In this document: in pieces, positions 1 to 9,949 of the stretch
Position numbering within the stretch: position 1 is the first letter of the stretch
How the letters are laid out: each line of letters begins with the position of its first letter
Origin: Hyphomonadaceae bacterium
GTDB taxonomy: Bacteria > Pseudomonadota > Alphaproteobacteria > Caulobacterales > Hyphomonadaceae
Reading direction: 5' to 3'
Length of the DNA stretch: 64,000 nucleotides
Assembly (NCBI GenBank): GCA_022844345.1
Contig: JALHLU010000001.1
Coordinates: 248,001-312,000, forward strand
Position numbers and translations under genes: made by a program
Notes under the pieces: model-generated
What the model was told of the DNA's origin: nothing
Databases searched by the model: none
What the model saw: only the letters and a program-made list of their open reading frames with translations

Positions 1-458
1 GTGCGGAACAGATCCGCATAACGCGGCCAGACCTCTGCGGCGTGCTGCTCGTTCAATGAGCGCATGTCGCCGAAGATCATGACCTCTGGACTGGCGCCCG
101 TGCGGATGCTGCGGCGCATGTCGAAGTATTCGCGCACCAGGCAGCGCACGCGCTCTTCGCGGTTGTCGCCTTCGCGAGCGCGCTCGAAGCGTACGGCGTG
201 CGCGGCGATGGACTGCTGGAATGCGGCGGCGACAAGGTCTTCCTTGCGGCGGAAGTAATGGCGGATGCTGGTGAGGTTCATGCCCGCGTCGCGGCCGATA
301 TCCTCAAGCGTGGCGCCGCGCACGCCGAGCGTGTTGAACTGGCGCGCCGCCGTCTGGATGATCTGCTCGCGTTTCTGCGCGTAGCGGGCCGTCTGAGGAC
401 GATCCACTTCCATCGCGTGTTCGGAGAGTTCAGCCCTGCTCACGCGTGCACCTGTCAC
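1..458 (-). CDS. TetR-family transcriptional regulator, C-terminus cut by window edge
   Basis: Only about the first 152 residues lie in the window. They form a TetR-type DNA-binding domain with a helix-turn-helix near residues 49-69 (ATLEDIGRDAGMNLTSIRHY) followed by FRRKEDL, the usual start of helix 4. The ligand-binding domain is mostly outside. I chose the GTG at 458 because GGAGGG sits six bases upstream; an in-frame ATG at 413 would leave a shorter N-terminus. The perfect palindrome about 57 bp upstream suggests autorepression (inference). The ligand and targets cannot be read from what is visible. Confidence 0.88.
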   Translation of the reverse strand, partial: MTGARVSRAELSEHAMEVDRPQTARYAQKREQIIQTAARQFNTLGVRGATLEDIGRDAGMNLTSIRHYFRRKEDLVAAAFQQSIAAHAVRFERAREGDNREERVRCLVREYFDMRRSIRTGASPEVMIFGDMRSLNEQHAAEVWPRYADLFR

Positions 459-514
459 CAGCCACCCTCCGGACGTGAAATGCGGCCGCGAGAGCAAAAC
501 GTCGCCCGGGGCCT

Positions 515-538
515 TTTGAAGTCTAGATAGACTTCAAA
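515..538. promoter_or_regulatory. Perfect 24-bp palindrome, likely TetR operator
   Basis: Two 11-bp half-sites, TTTGAAGTCTA and its exact complement, flank a 2-bp spacer. The site lies between the TetR gene and the lipoprotein gene upstream of it. Length and symmetry suit a TetR dimer-pair operator. Its placement upstream of the TetR start suggests autoregulation (inference). Confidence 0.65.
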
Positions 539-616
539 CTACGGATGGTTCTAGCGCAAGGTTGACTCTTTCGGAATTCCGCGATGCAGGCCCGGCGATG
601 GAGGCTGACGCTGACG

Positions 617-1846
617 TCAGCGGATACGGGCGTCCGGCGCCCTCAGGAACTCGTCGGACTGGGCCAACAGGTAGAGCTGGTTCAACAGCGAGAGAACATT
701 GCCCGTGACGTCTTTCGGACCGCTCTCCTCATCTCCCATTTGCGGCGCGATGAAATAGACGCGGCCGGCATGCTCCACACGCACGGCGAAGGCGCGCTCG
801 GCGCGTTCGGCATAGGTCTGGAACAGGATCACATTGCCGGCGACCGTCGGCGTTTCTTCGGTACCGTTGCGTAGCGTTTCGCCGAGGAAATAGATCATGT
901 CGTCGAAAGAGCGCGTGCGGATCGTCGCAAGCGGAGCGCCGGAGCGCACGTCCACGAAGCCCCAGGCGGGGATCACAGGATCGCAAAGCAGCAGGCGGCG
1001 GTTGAACCTGTCCGGCGCAATCACGGCTTCGCCCGGCCGCGCGGCGCGGTCGTCATCCGCGAGCACGAGTTGACGGCCGGTGAGGGTTTCGACAGTGCGG
1101 ATCGTGTCGCCCATGCTGCCGCCGCGTCCGCCATCGACGGCCGAGGCGCCGCCAAGCGTCTCGCGCAGATAGACCGGGTCATACGGCGTGCAGCTGCGAT
1201 CATCGAGCGACGGCGCAGGCATCGGCCCGAACACAACGTCGCCGCGCTTGGCGGCGTCGATGATGGCGACATAGCGCTTGAGGTTGGCGGCGTCCGACGC
1301 CGACGGTGCGGTGGAAAACTCGTCGCCATCGATATACCAGGGCTGGGCGTCGCCAGCGAACGTGACTGCGTCGACAAAGAGCCACATCAGCGTCTCGCGT
1401 GGCCAGCCCGCCAGCCAGTAGCTCTGCAGCATGTCAGGCTGGATCGGCTTCAGCAGGCCTTGCGTGCTTTCATTGTTCGAGAACGGGTTGACCGAGTACT
1501 CCGCATTGGCGGACTCGTTGCGCGATATGCTGGCGGACGAGTTCGCAAACGGCAGCGGCGCGTTGCCCAGACCAAGCGGCCCGAGCGAGGCCGATCCGTT
1601 GAGCGACAGGGTCGGGTTCGATTTGATGCCCGACAGGGTGGTGTAGTTGGTCGGCCAGCGATCGCGCGCGCGCAACACGTTTACGGCGATGATGGCCGTC
1701 ATGGCGCGCGTATGCGCCTCGTTCAGCGTGGCGGCGTTGTCCTCGATGTTCTCGGCAAGGCCGGTGGCTCCAAGGTCGCTCACGATAGCGCAGCCCTGCA
1801 TGCACAGCGCGCCCAGCGCCAGACCCGCAACCTTCAGGATATCCAT
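617..1846 (-). CDS. Predicted lipoprotein of unknown function
   Basis: 409 residues. The N-terminus (MDILKVAGLALGALCMQGC) looks like a lipoprotein signal, with the cysteine at residue 19, although the lipobox is atypical (MQGC). I preferred the ATG at 1846 over a start 14 codons upstream because it begins directly with the signal peptide and has GGAAG just before it. The first 130 residues after the signal are rich in Ser, Asn and Gly. The rest is mixed alpha/beta sequence I do not recognise as a named family. It is the last gene before the TetR operator and is separated by 141 bp from the next gene. Confidence 0.7.
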   Translation of the reverse strand: MDILKVAGLALGALCMQGCAIVSDLGATGLAENIEDNAATLNEAHTRAMTAIIAVNVLRARDRWPTNYTTLSGIKSNPTLSLNGSASLGPLGLGNAPLPFANSSASISRNESANAEYSVNPFSNNESTQGLLKPIQPDMLQSYWLAGWPRETLMWLFVDAVTFAGDAQPWYIDGDEFSTAPSASDAANLKRYVAIIDAAKRGDVVFGPMPAPSLDDRSCTPYDPVYLRETLGGASAVDGGRGGSMGDTIRTVETLTGRQLVLADDDRAARPGEAVIAPDRFNRRLLLCDPVIPAWGFVDVRSGAPLATIRTRSFDDMIYFLGETLRNGTEETPTVAGNVILFQTYAERAERAFAVRVEHAGRVYFIAPQMGDEESGPKDVTGNVLSLLNQLYLLAQSDEFLRAPDARIR

Positions 1847-1987
1847 CACTTCCGACCCCTCGCGCAACCTGAATACCGCCCTGCACACAAGAAGCGCCCC
1901 TCATCGCCGGTCAAGCGAATGCAGGCATCAGGCGACCCTCTGACTTGGTAAGCGCGAACAGGCGGGAAAACGGGTCAGCGACCCCGG

Positions 1988-2518
1988 TCAGGGTTTGGGG
2001 GCCTCCAGCTCATAGAACCCGGCGAGTTCGAGGCGGACGGTGACGTCGTTCGCCGATAGGTTGTTGAGCCACCAGCCGTGGATGCCGTCCCAGGGGGCGG
2101 TGAAGACGCCGCTTTCGGGCGATCCGCCGGTCTTGGAGTAGAACATCAGGTCGCCGACGCCATCGACCTTTTCGGTGTGGCCGTGAAATTCGACCTCCAT
2201 CAGGCCCGGGTGTTCGAGGGTCCCGTAGCTGACGTTGTAGACGACGCCCTGCCCCTTTTTCATCGTGAGCTTGTATTCGAGGCCCTTGCCCGCCGGGACG
2301 GGAATGTCGATCACGTCTGTGCGCCACCTGGCTGGCTGGATGGAGACCACGCCATCGCGAAGCGGATACTCGCGCCAGCCCTTTACGGCTTCGGGAACAG
2401 GTGGCGTCGCAGCGGCGGGCTCGACGGCGGGCGCCGGCCTTGCGGTTTCGGCAGACGGACCGCCACACGCGGACAGCAGCAGGCAGGCTGCGGAAATAGC
2501 GGCGGCGATCGGCTTCAT
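1988..2518 (-). CDS. Small lipoprotein, 'transmembrane anchor protein'-like
   Basis: 176 residues with a clear lipoprotein signal peptide ending LLLSAC|GG, which fixes the start at 2518 rather than at an upstream in-frame start. After a Pro/Ala-rich linker comes a compact beta-rich domain (GLEYKLTMKKGQGVVYNVSYG, then HGHTEK, then WDGIHGWWLNNLS). That pattern matches my memory of small proteins annotated 'transmembrane anchor protein'; I could not check it by search. It starts 11 bp after the dienelactone-hydrolase-like gene stops, so the two are probably cotranscribed. Function unknown. Confidence 0.65.
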   Translation of the reverse strand: MKPIAAAISAACLLLSACGGPSAETARPAPAVEPAAATPPVPEAVKGWREYPLRDGVVSIQPARWRTDVIDIPVPAGKGLEYKLTMKKGQGVVYNVSYGTLEHPGLMEVEFHGHTEKVDGVGDLMFYSKTGGSPESGVFTAPWDGIHGWWLNNLSANDVTVRLELAGFYELEAPKP

Positions 2519-2529
2519 GTGGGCGTCCT

Positions 2530-3444
2530 TCAGGCGAGGTGCTTGCGGAAGAAGTCGAGCGTGCGGTTCCAGGCAATGCGGGCGTTCTCTGAATCGAAGC
2601 GTGGCGTCGTATCGTTGTGGAAACCGTGCTGGCAACCTTCATAAGTGTGGATGGTGTAGGTCTTGCCGGCAGCTTTCAGGGCCTCTTCGTAAGGCGGATA
2701 GGTGGCGTTCACGCGGTCGTCGATGCCGGCGAGCGTGATCAGCAGCGGCGCATTGATCCTAGCTGCATCCTCCGGCTTTGCGGCTGATCCATAATAGGGC
2801 GCAGATGCAGCGAGCGTTGGCACGCGGACGGCGACGCTGTTGCAGATCCCGCCGCCAAAGCAGAAGCCCACAATGCCGACCTTGCCCGTGCAGTCTGGAT
2901 GCGCCTGCATCAGCTTCACGGCTTCGATAAAGTCTTCCAGCATCTCGGCGCCATTGCGCGTGGCCTGCATTGTGCGGCCCTGATCGTCCGTGCCGGGATA
3001 GCCGCCGAGCGGATAGAGCGCGTCGGGCGCGAAGGTAAGGAAGCCCGCCGCAGCAGTGCGCCGGGACACATCGGCGATGTACGGATTGAGCCCGCGGTTT
3101 TCGTGAACCACGACAACGGCCGGCAGTTTCGCCGACTTCGGCTTTGCCGGGCGCACGAGATAGCCGCCCATCTGCTTGCCCTGCTTTCCAGCGCCATTGA
3201 CCGAATCATAGGTGATGCGCGTGCCGATGATGCGGTCGTCGTCCTCCGCGATCTGGAGCGCAGAGGCGTAGCGGGGCAGCAGCGTCTCCGCCAACATCGC
3301 GACAGTCACACCCCCAACAGCGAACTTGCCCAGCCGGTCCATGAAAGTGCGGCGGTCGATGTCGTTGTGACAGTACTGGTCGTAGAGATCGAACATCTCC
3401 TGCGTCGGCTGGATGCCTGCCAACGTTGTGGTGCTGTCTGCCAT
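2530..3444 (-). CDS. Dienelactone hydrolase family protein with N-terminal export-like segment
   Basis: 304 residues, an alpha/beta hydrolase of the DLH family. The nucleophile motif is GFCFGG (Cys), the catalytic His lies in QHGFHND near the C-terminus, and VVVVHEN marks the first core strand. The first 60 residues carry RRTFMDRLGKFAVGGVTVAM, which resembles a twin-arginine signal but sits about 30 residues in, as in YghX-like DLH proteins. Substrate unknown; the family hydrolyses cyclic esters and related compounds. It heads a two-gene unit with the lipoprotein gene downstream. Confidence 0.85.
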   Translation of the reverse strand: MADSTTTLAGIQPTQEMFDLYDQYCHNDIDRRTFMDRLGKFAVGGVTVAMLAETLLPRYASALQIAEDDDRIIGTRITYDSVNGAGKQGKQMGGYLVRPAKPKSAKLPAVVVVHENRGLNPYIADVSRRTAAAGFLTFAPDALYPLGGYPGTDDQGRTMQATRNGAEMLEDFIEAVKLMQAHPDCTGKVGIVGFCFGGGICNSVAVRVPTLAASAPYYGSAAKPEDAARINAPLLITLAGIDDRVNATYPPYEEALKAAGKTYTIHTYEGCQHGFHNDTTPRFDSENARIAWNRTLDFFRKHLA

Positions 3445-3606
3445 CGTCCCTCTCCCTGTCTGGCCCTTTTCCGTCCGGTGCGCGCGCTCAGGTTGCCCCT
3501 GCGGCGCGCCCTTGAGGGCCAGCTGGCGACCACGCCAGATAAATGGGTCAGTGGCACTTAACGAAGGTGTTAGCGGACGCAGGGGCTAACTTACGCTACG
3601 GACAAC

Positions 3607-3635
3607 TTGACGGCGTCTACCTGACACTGTCTAGT
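3607..3635 (+). promoter_or_regulatory. Candidate housekeeping promoter for the small exported protein
   Basis: TTGACG (3607-3612) and TCTAGT (3630-3635) are separated by 17 bp. They lie 45 bp upstream of the ATG at 3680. A short GGCCGC/GCGGCC hairpin follows in the leader. Read by eye only. Confidence 0.4.
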
Positions 3636-3679
3636 GCTTGAAGGCCGCCTCCCATAAGCGGCCACAACGGAGATCAAAC

Positions 3680-3970
3680 ATGACCCGCCTTTCCTCCCTG
3701 ATTATCCTTTCTGCCGCCGCAATCGCCCTCGCCTCACCGGCCCTCGCCAAGATTTCGGTCCAGGGCGCTGAAAAGCTCTGCAAGAACGAAATCACCAAGC
3801 AGCAGCCGCAAGCTGTGTCGGTGAAGGTCGACAAGGAATCGACCCGCGCCAACAATGCGAGCTTCACCTACCTGTTCAAGGTGAAGACGTCCGACGACAC
3901 AACGTCGAAGGTCTACTGCACGGTCGACCGCAACACGGACACCGTGACGGCGATCACGCCTGCCGCCTAA
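3680..3970 (+). CDS. Small secreted protein, unknown function
   Basis: 96 residues. A typical Sec signal peptide (MTRLSSLIILSAAAIALASP, cleavage after ALA at residue 23) precedes a mature protein of about 73 residues with two cysteines (KLCKNE and VYCTVD) that could form a disulfide. The start is set by GGAG seven bases upstream; the longer frame beginning at 3638 adds a basic stretch inconsistent with export. It stands alone between a candidate promoter and a GC-rich hairpin. No family recognised. Confidence 0.75.
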   Translation: MTRLSSLIILSAAAIALASPALAKISVQGAEKLCKNEITKQQPQAVSVKVDKESTRANNASFTYLFKVKTSDDTTSKVYCTVDRNTDTVTAITPAA

Positions 3971-3986
3971 TCGACAATGGTCAAGG

Positions 3987-4008
3987 CCGGGCGGTCCGCA
4001 CCGCCCGG
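3987..4008 (+). terminator. GC-rich hairpin after the small secreted protein
   Basis: A perfect 9-bp stem (CCGGGCGGT and its complement) with a 4-base loop lies 17 bp after the stop codon. There is no T-run on either side, so it may be a weak terminator or a transcript-stabilising hairpin. Confidence 0.45.
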
Positions 4009-4118
4009 TCACACCATTCCTGTGACAACCTTCCCGGACTGCGCGTTGCTCGCCGCGCGGTGAGCTTGGCCCCTTGCGGGCTTTCGAATGGCGTGGGGCG
4101 CAACTGCAAGGCCACCGC

Positions 4119-5324
4119 TCAGCGGGGCGCGCGCGTCTCATAGACCATCAAGAGCGTGCGCTGCTTGGCAGAGAAGTTGTCGTCCGAGATGACGTAGAGC
4201 CTCACGCGGCCATCCGGCAACTGCCGCGCCGCGATCCCCTCGAAATTGTCGATCGTCACGAAGACATTCATTTCTGCGAGCACGCGCGATGACGTGGCGC
4301 GATAGCGGGCGTGACTGCGTTCTTCGATCTCGTTGACAAATCGGGCCGGGAGACCGGCCTGATCGAGCATTGCCTCCAGCCGCGTCTCGACAAAGGCGAT
4401 GGCATTCGACGCCAGCGCATTCGACGACCGGTGAAGGCTGAACAGGCGGAGGCTCCCATCGCTTTCCGGCGGCAGCACGTCGAGGCCGACGAGTTCCGGG
4501 GCGCCTTCGCCAATGGCGAGATCGAAGTCAGGCGCGGCCTCGAGCGCACGGGCCGAGACGGGGGCGGATCCGCCCGCCTGCGTTTCAAGGCCGGTCAGCA
4601 GCATCCAGTCGCCGGTGATCGCAAGGCCTTCCGGACCCTGGTTCTCGCTGACCTTGAGGCCGTTGCGGTCGAACGTCTTGTCCAGTGAACCGGAGAAGCC
4701 GCCGAAGGCGATCGGCGCACCCCGCGCGGCGGCGCCGCATTCACCCAGGTCATAGGCCAGAACCCTGTGATCGCGCTCGAAGGAGACCAGCGCGACATCC
4801 CCATTGATTGCGAGGCCCTCGGCATCCCGGCCCGCCTTGCCCTTCAGCGCCTTGCCTTCAGCGTCGAGCAGGCCCGCGACGAGCGCGCGCTTCGGCGTCA
4901 CCCCGTCCGCCGAAAGGTCGATCCAGACAAAGTTTCCATCGTCGCTGACCGCCAGCAAGCCGCCATCGGAACGCAGGTCGAGGCCAGAGAGGCCGCCGAA
5001 CCGCTTGTCGTTGCTCGTGAGATGGAAGCCGGCGACAAAGGTCAGCTCGCCAATGTCCCGCCGGAAGGGATTGACGCCCTGAAGGGGAACTGGTGTCGCG
5101 GCGAGGTCGATCAGCGCGGGTTCCTTGCGCTCCACGCCGCGAGGACACGAGGTGCGCAGCAGGGGATCGAGATAGTCGCGGCGCAGGCTGGAATCGCTTC
5201 GGGCGATCAGGTCTGCAATCGGATCAGCGGAGGGCGGTTGTCCAAGCGCTGAGGCGGCCAGCAACACAGCGGCAACGGCGCCTGCAGTTACGAGCCCACC
5301 TGTCCATCCAAGGCCGCGCCCCAT
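4119..5324 (-). CDS. Esterase-like phytase domain protein, exported
   Basis: 401 residues. After a hydrophobic N-terminal export segment (residues about 8-25) the protein has beta-propeller-like sequence characteristic of the phytase-like 'esterase-like activity' family: GLSGLDLRSDGGLLAVSDDG, GRDAEGLAI, ENQGPEGLAI, then DNFEGIA near the end. The recurring EGL and GLSGL turns are blade motifs. I place the start at the ATG 5324, preceded by AAGGG, instead of a TTG at 5384 that would add an unlikely Gly/Pro-rich leader. Related genes often sit beside cobT and rpmB in alphaproteobacteria (established neighbourhood, from memory). Substrate unknown. Confidence 0.8.
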   Translation of the reverse strand: MGRGLGWTGGLVTAGAVAAVLLAASALGQPPSADPIADLIARSDSSLRRDYLDPLLRTSCPRGVERKEPALIDLAATPVPLQGVNPFRRDIGELTFVAGFHLTSNDKRFGGLSGLDLRSDGGLLAVSDDGNFVWIDLSADGVTPKRALVAGLLDAEGKALKGKAGRDAEGLAINGDVALVSFERDHRVLAYDLGECGAAARGAPIAFGGFSGSLDKTFDRNGLKVSENQGPEGLAITGDWMLLTGLETQAGGSAPVSARALEAAPDFDLAIGEGAPELVGLDVLPPESDGSLRLFSLHRSSNALASNAIAFVETRLEAMLDQAGLPARFVNEIEERSHARYRATSSRVLAEMNVFVTIDNFEGIAARQLPDGRVRLYVISDDNFSAKQRTLLMVYETRAPR

Positions 5325-5443
5325 GCCCTTGTCCCGATCCTGTCCTGGCAGATGGGTGATGCCCCCACCGTGTGGCGGGCTCAAGGCGATTTCACAGCAG
5401 ACGAGGTGGCCGACGTCCGGACATGCAACACTCCGCTGGCCGT

Positions 5444-6721
5444 CTATTTCAGGTCGGCCGGCAGGGTCGGCGTTGAGAGGATATGCTCATACGCCGCCCA
5501 ACGGGCCGCCGGGTCATTCCCCGCCCTGTCGACATAGTCTCGGACCAGGACCTCGCCGGAAGAATAGTTGATCACGTAGGACCGGTAGTCCGTCTCGAAA
5601 TCCAGCGACTGTTCGGCGGCTTCGCGGCCAACAAGGCGATAGCGCTCGGCCAGTGCGATAGCGCGCTCGCGCGTGATCGCGCCGTCGAGATGTAGCTGCG
5701 AGATGGTGAGCAGGGCGCCATCCAGCTCGGCAGTGGCGCGCCGCAGGGCGTCGAAGGCCGGCGCGGTTGCGGGGTCGAGACCAGCGAGCGGGTAGAGTAC
5801 GCTCATTTCGAATGCCAGCCGTTCCTCGCCGGGGAAAGCCAGATCCACGCCAAAGTCCGCCCCGCCCTCATTCAGCGGCGCAGCAGGCGCATAGAGCGGA
5901 GCAACCGAAAATTCGGGCCAGCCTTTCGTGCGATATGCGCGCTCGTTGTAGATGCCCTGCAGGTGGTGGCCGGGATAACCTTCATGGCAACCGAGAATGA
6001 GCACGTTGCCGATCGACACCGGCAGGTCTGTATTGATCTGGATGAGCGAGCGATTGCCGCCAAGATAGTAGTTGTACGCGCCCCAGCTCTTGTCCTTCAC
6101 CAGCTCCATCGTGAAGGTCTCGCCCTCGGGCAGCGGGATGTGCGCGGCGGTGCGGCGGCGGCATTCGTCGATAGACGCGTGCATGACTGCATCGAGCCGC
6201 TCGGCCGGAACTGCATAGCGCGCGCGGAAGACCTGCACGCGCAGAGAGAGTGGGCCATCGCCCGGCACGATCTCGTCGATACGTGCGAGAGCGCCATCGT
6301 AATGCGAGAGCGGCTTGAGATCAGGGACAAGCGCGAACAGGCGTTCCGCCTCCTCCACGAAGGGCGCGCGCAGGCCATCGATCATGTCCAGGCGAAACCG
6401 CGCCGAGGAGATGTTGGCCGCCAGCACCCTGGCGCGCTGGGCTGACACCGGATCTGCGGACGCGAAGCCGGCGAGCACGCCCACGAGGCGATCGGCCTCC
6501 GCCTTCAGCGCCTCGTGCGAACGGGGATTGGCCTTTGCCGCCTCGCGCCATTCGGCAGGCCCGAAATAGGCGTCGACATAGCCGGGCTCGTAGGTGTCGA
6601 TCTCCAGCGTCAGACGGACATAGTCTTCGGCGATGGCATTGATGTCGCGGGTCACGCCGCCCTCCATGCTGGCGCAAGCGGCAAGCAGAAGCGCCAAGGC
6701 CGACGCGACAAGTCCCTTCAT
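5444..6721 (-). CDS. DUF885 family lipoprotein, putative metallopeptidase
   Basis: 425 residues. The N-terminus is a lipoprotein signal (LLLAAC|AS). The central motif HEGYPGHH (residues about 244-251) is the zinc-binding HExxH-like signature of DUF885 proteins, with a downstream NEGGADF that could supply the third ligand. By family this is probably a periplasmic gluzincin-like hydrolase (inference). The ATG overlaps the cobT stop codon as ATGA, so translation is probably coupled to cobT although no functional link is evident. Confidence 0.85.
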   Translation of the reverse strand: MKGLVASALALLLAACASMEGGVTRDINAIAEDYVRLTLEIDTYEPGYVDAYFGPAEWREAAKANPRSHEALKAEADRLVGVLAGFASADPVSAQRARVLAANISSARFRLDMIDGLRAPFVEEAERLFALVPDLKPLSHYDGALARIDEIVPGDGPLSLRVQVFRARYAVPAERLDAVMHASIDECRRRTAAHIPLPEGETFTMELVKDKSWGAYNYYLGGNRSLIQINTDLPVSIGNVLILGCHEGYPGHHLQGIYNERAYRTKGWPEFSVAPLYAPAAPLNEGGADFGVDLAFPGEERLAFEMSVLYPLAGLDPATAPAFDALRRATAELDGALLTISQLHLDGAITRERAIALAERYRLVGREAAEQSLDFETDYRSYVINYSSGEVLVRDYVDRAGNDPAARWAAYEHILSTPTLPADLK

Positions 6722-8691
6722 CGGCCGGCGCCCCGGCCCTTTGCGACTTCACCGAATGTGGTGCGCTTGACGGCGCTCGCGGCCATGGCTGCGGCGCCGC
6801 GGCCAGATGAGCGCGCATCCCGCGGCGCGGGTTCCTTGGCAGCCGCCTTGGCGATTGCAGCCTCCTTCTCGCCGAAGAGTTCGGCCAGCTTGTCCGTCAT
6901 CGCCCCGCCAAGCTGTTCGGCGTCGACGATGGTGACGGCGCGGCGATACCAGCGCGTGACGTCGTGGCCGATACCGATGGCGATCAGTTCGACTGGCGAG
7001 ACCCCTTCGATATGAGCGATGACTTCGCGCAGGTGCGCTTCAAGCGGATTGCCGGGGTTGATCGACTGGGTTGAGTCATCCACCGGCGCGCCGTCGGAGA
7101 TGACCATCAGGATCTTGCGCTGTTCGGCGCGGCCCATCAGACGGTCGTGCGCCCAGAGCAGCGCCTCGCCGTCGATATTCTCCTTGAGCAGGCCCTCGCG
7201 CATCATCAGGCCGAGATTGCGCCGCACGCGGCGCCACGGCGCATCAGCCGACTTGTAGATGATGTGGCGCAAGTCGTTGAGGCGGCCCGGCGCAGGCGGT
7301 TTGCCGGCCTTGATCCAGTCCTCGCGGCTGAGGCCGCCCTTCCAGGCCTGCGTCGTGAAGCCGAGAATTTCGACCTTGACGCCGCAGCGCTCGAGCGTAC
7401 GCGCCAGGATGTCCGCGCAGAGAGCCGCCACCATGATCGGCCGGCCGCGCATCGAGCCCGAATTATCGAGCAGCAGCGTCACCACCGTGTCGCGGAATTT
7501 GCTCTCGTCCTCCATCTTGAACGAGAGCGGCGCGGTCGGGTCGACGATAACGCGCGTTAGGCGCGCGGTGTCGAGCACGCCCTCTTCGAGATCGAACATC
7601 CATGAGCGGTTCTGCTGCGCCATCAAGCGGCGTTGCAGCCGGTTGGCGAGACGGGAGACAGCGCCCTGCAGGCCCTGCAGCTGCGCATCAAGATAGGCGC
7701 GCAGGCGCGTGAGCTCTTCAGGATCGCACAACTCGTCGGCGTTCTTCACCTCGTCATGGACCGTGGTGTAGGCGTGGTAGGCTGACTTGAAGGCGTCGCT
7801 GTCGCGCCAGTTGGGGCGGATCGGCGTTGCGGGTTCATCCTCGTCGGATTCCGTCGCTTCCATCTCGGCGTCGGCATCGTCGGAGGCGGTGGCTTCGATC
7901 TGGTCGCCGGGCTCGCCCTCGCCAGCTTCGCTGGAGTCCTGCTCCTCGCCTTCACCCTCGCCTTCGCCATCCCCCTCGGATTCGTCCGGCGCCTTGGACT
8001 TGGCCTCGCCTTCCTCCTCGTCCTCGCCGGTCTCGTCCTCGCTCTCCTTGGCGGTCGATCCTTCATCGCCCATGCCGAGGTCGCGCAGGAGGTCGCGCAT
8101 CAGGTCCGCGAAGGCGGCCTGGTCGTCCATCGCGCCGCGCGCACGGGCCAGCGGACCTGCGGCTTTCTCGGCAAGCTCCGCGCGCCAGAGCGTCGCGACA
8201 GATTCTGCCGCCGCCGGAAGCGTGCGGCCGGTCATCGCCTCGCGCAGCACGAACTCAAGCGCATCGTCCATCGGTGCGCGGCTGCGGTCCGTGACTCGGG
8301 AATAGCCGGCGCGCTCGCAGCGCTGTTGCAGGACAGCGTCAAGATTTTCGGCCACGCCATCCATCGCCACAGCGCCGATCGACTCGATCCGCGCGCGTTC
8401 GGCCGCCTCGAACAGGCGGCGGGCATCCTCGCGTTGAGGCATGGCCCGGGCGTGCTTGCGCGCGTCATGGTGGGCGACTTTCAGGGCCAGCGCATCGGCC
8501 TGGCCGCGGGCGCGCGCGGCGGTGACGGGCGTGAGGTCCTTAGGCGGAGTGGTCAGGGTGATCTGGCCGTCCTGCATCCGGCCGCCATCGACCGAGAAAT
8601 CCACGGCAAGCTCGTCCTGCCCCGCCAGCGCGCGGGTCGCGGCGCTGAGGGCGGACTTGAAAATATCCGAACGGTCTGTCGGCCTGGTCAT
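6718..8691 (-). CDS. cobT: Cobaltochelatase subunit CobT-like protein
   Basis: 657 residues. The three-part CobT layout is plain: a helical N-terminal region, a long acidic Glu/Asp-rich linker (about residues 207-295), and a C-terminal von Willebrand A domain with the MIDAS motif DNSGSMRG near residue 408. CobT is the adaptor of the AAA+ CobS ring in aerobic cobaltochelatase. The partner cobS lies at 12603-13586 on the same strand. The large subunit CobN is not in the window, and CobS/CobT pairs are found in alphaproteobacteria lacking cobN, so cobalt insertion cannot be assumed. Confidence 0.93.
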   Translation of the reverse strand: MTRPTDRSDIFKSALSAATRALAGQDELAVDFSVDGGRMQDGQITLTTPPKDLTPVTAARARGQADALALKVAHHDARKHARAMPQREDARRLFEAAERARIESIGAVAMDGVAENLDAVLQQRCERAGYSRVTDRSRAPMDDALEFVLREAMTGRTLPAAAESVATLWRAELAEKAAGPLARARGAMDDQAAFADLMRDLLRDLGMGDEGSTAKESEDETGEDEEEGEAKSKAPDESEGDGEGEGEGEEQDSSEAGEGEPGDQIEATASDDADAEMEATESDEDEPATPIRPNWRDSDAFKSAYHAYTTVHDEVKNADELCDPEELTRLRAYLDAQLQGLQGAVSRLANRLQRRLMAQQNRSWMFDLEEGVLDTARLTRVIVDPTAPLSFKMEDESKFRDTVVTLLLDNSGSMRGRPIMVAALCADILARTLERCGVKVEILGFTTQAWKGGLSREDWIKAGKPPAPGRLNDLRHIIYKSADAPWRRVRRNLGLMMREGLLKENIDGEALLWAHDRLMGRAEQRKILMVISDGAPVDDSTQSINPGNPLEAHLREVIAHIEGVSPVELIAIGIGHDVTRWYRRAVTIVDAEQLGGAMTDKLAELFGEKEAAIAKAAAKEPAPRDARSSGRGAAAMAASAVKRTTFGEVAKGRGAGR

Positions 8692-8733
8692 GGTGATCCG
8701 TTTAGAACGGGCCTGACGCAGTGGGAAGGGTAT

Positions 8734-9942
8734 CTAGCCATCCCGGGTCGCCTCTATGGCCGAGAGGGGCGATCCGATGCTTCCGGCCACAAGGGCGGCA
8801 AGGATTTTCGGCATTGGCCACACGCGTGAAAGCGGGGCCATCAGCCAGTCGCGGACAAACGCAATGGCCCGGCTGTCCGACTGGTAAGCCGGCGTGAACA
8901 TCCAGGAGGCGAGCTGGTAGAGCCGGATGTGGCCTCGGCGAGACCGGCAGTATGCGTCGAGTGCGAGCGATATGTCGCGGTTCGCCTCCAGCGCGCAGGC
9001 GAGGCCGAGCGCGTCGAGCAGGGCCATGTTGGCGCCCTGCCCGAGCTGCGGACTGGCCGAGTGCCAGCTGTCGCCCACATGCGCCATGCCGGGGCTGGCT
9101 GGCGAGGCGCGGGTTCCGTGGCAGTAGGCGGCGAAGATCAACTGGTCGCGGTTGGTGACCTGGCTGATGAAGGGCGCCGCCTGCGGCCACAGCTGCAGCG
9201 CTTGCTGCCGCCACGCGTCAAGGGGGGCTGCGCGCCAGGCGGCGAGGTCGGCATGGCGCAGGCTCCAGAAGAAAGCGGCCTGTCGCTGTTCGCCAGCCCG
9301 CAGGCTGCCGATGGGCAGGACGCCAACCATCTTGCGGGCGGCTTCGTAGCGCTGCTCGAGCGCGTTGGGATCGAACGGCGCAGCGACGGGCCCATCCGGC
9401 CAATCGACATTGCACCAGAGCGCTCCGAAGGGCAGCGGCGGCAGGGGCGTGTGCCGGGCCAGCGGCGACTTCACGCCGAGCGCATCGACGACAAGATCGA
9501 AACGCGGGCTGACGGCTCCCCCGGCGAAGGTGAGGCGGCCGTCACGGGCGCCGGTCACCTCGCGGCCGCCCTCCATTTCTGCACCGGCCTCGCGCGCGGC
9601 GTCGAACAAAGCCTCGAACAGAGCGCCGCGGTGGACAGCCAGCCCCTCACCCGCCCCGCCGCCGAGCGCGCGATACCGGACATCGAGCACGACGCGGTTC
9701 GAGGGCATGGCGCGGCCGAAGAGGCGGCGGATGGGCGCACCCAGCGACCTCATGCGCGCGGCCAGGCCGATCTCATCAAGTACTGCGAGGCCAACGGGCT
9801 GGAGGATCAGGCCGGAGCCAATGGCCGAGGGCGCCGCCATGCGGTCGAACACCACCACACGCTCGCCCCGGCGCGCCAGCAAGGCCGCGCAGGCAAGGCC
9901 GGCAATTCCGCCGCCCGCGATGGCTATCGATCGCTGCGCCAT
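8734..9942 (-). CDS. FAD-dependent monooxygenase (UbiH/PHBH-like fold)
   Basis: 402 residues. An N-terminal dinucleotide-binding motif AGGGIAGL and the second FAD motif GDSWHSASPQLGQGAN place it among aromatic-ring or related flavoprotein hydroxylases. In the second motif the usual GDAAH is GDSWH. Start 9942 is supported by AGGGGG five bases upstream; an in-frame start at 10020 would overlap the kinase gene. It follows the kinase gene with a 7-bp gap and so belongs to the same unit. Substrate unknown. Confidence 0.85.
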   Translation of the reverse strand: MAQRSIAIAGGGIAGLACAALLARRGERVVVFDRMAAPSAIGSGLILQPVGLAVLDEIGLAARMRSLGAPIRRLFGRAMPSNRVVLDVRYRALGGGAGEGLAVHRGALFEALFDAAREAGAEMEGGREVTGARDGRLTFAGGAVSPRFDLVVDALGVKSPLARHTPLPPLPFGALWCNVDWPDGPVAAPFDPNALEQRYEAARKMVGVLPIGSLRAGEQRQAAFFWSLRHADLAAWRAAPLDAWRQQALQLWPQAAPFISQVTNRDQLIFAAYCHGTRASPASPGMAHVGDSWHSASPQLGQGANMALLDALGLACALEANRDISLALDAYCRSRRGHIRLYQLASWMFTPAYQSDSRAIAFVRDWLMAPLSRVWPMPKILAALVAGSIGSPLSAIEATRDG

Positions 9943-9949
9943 ACGCCCC

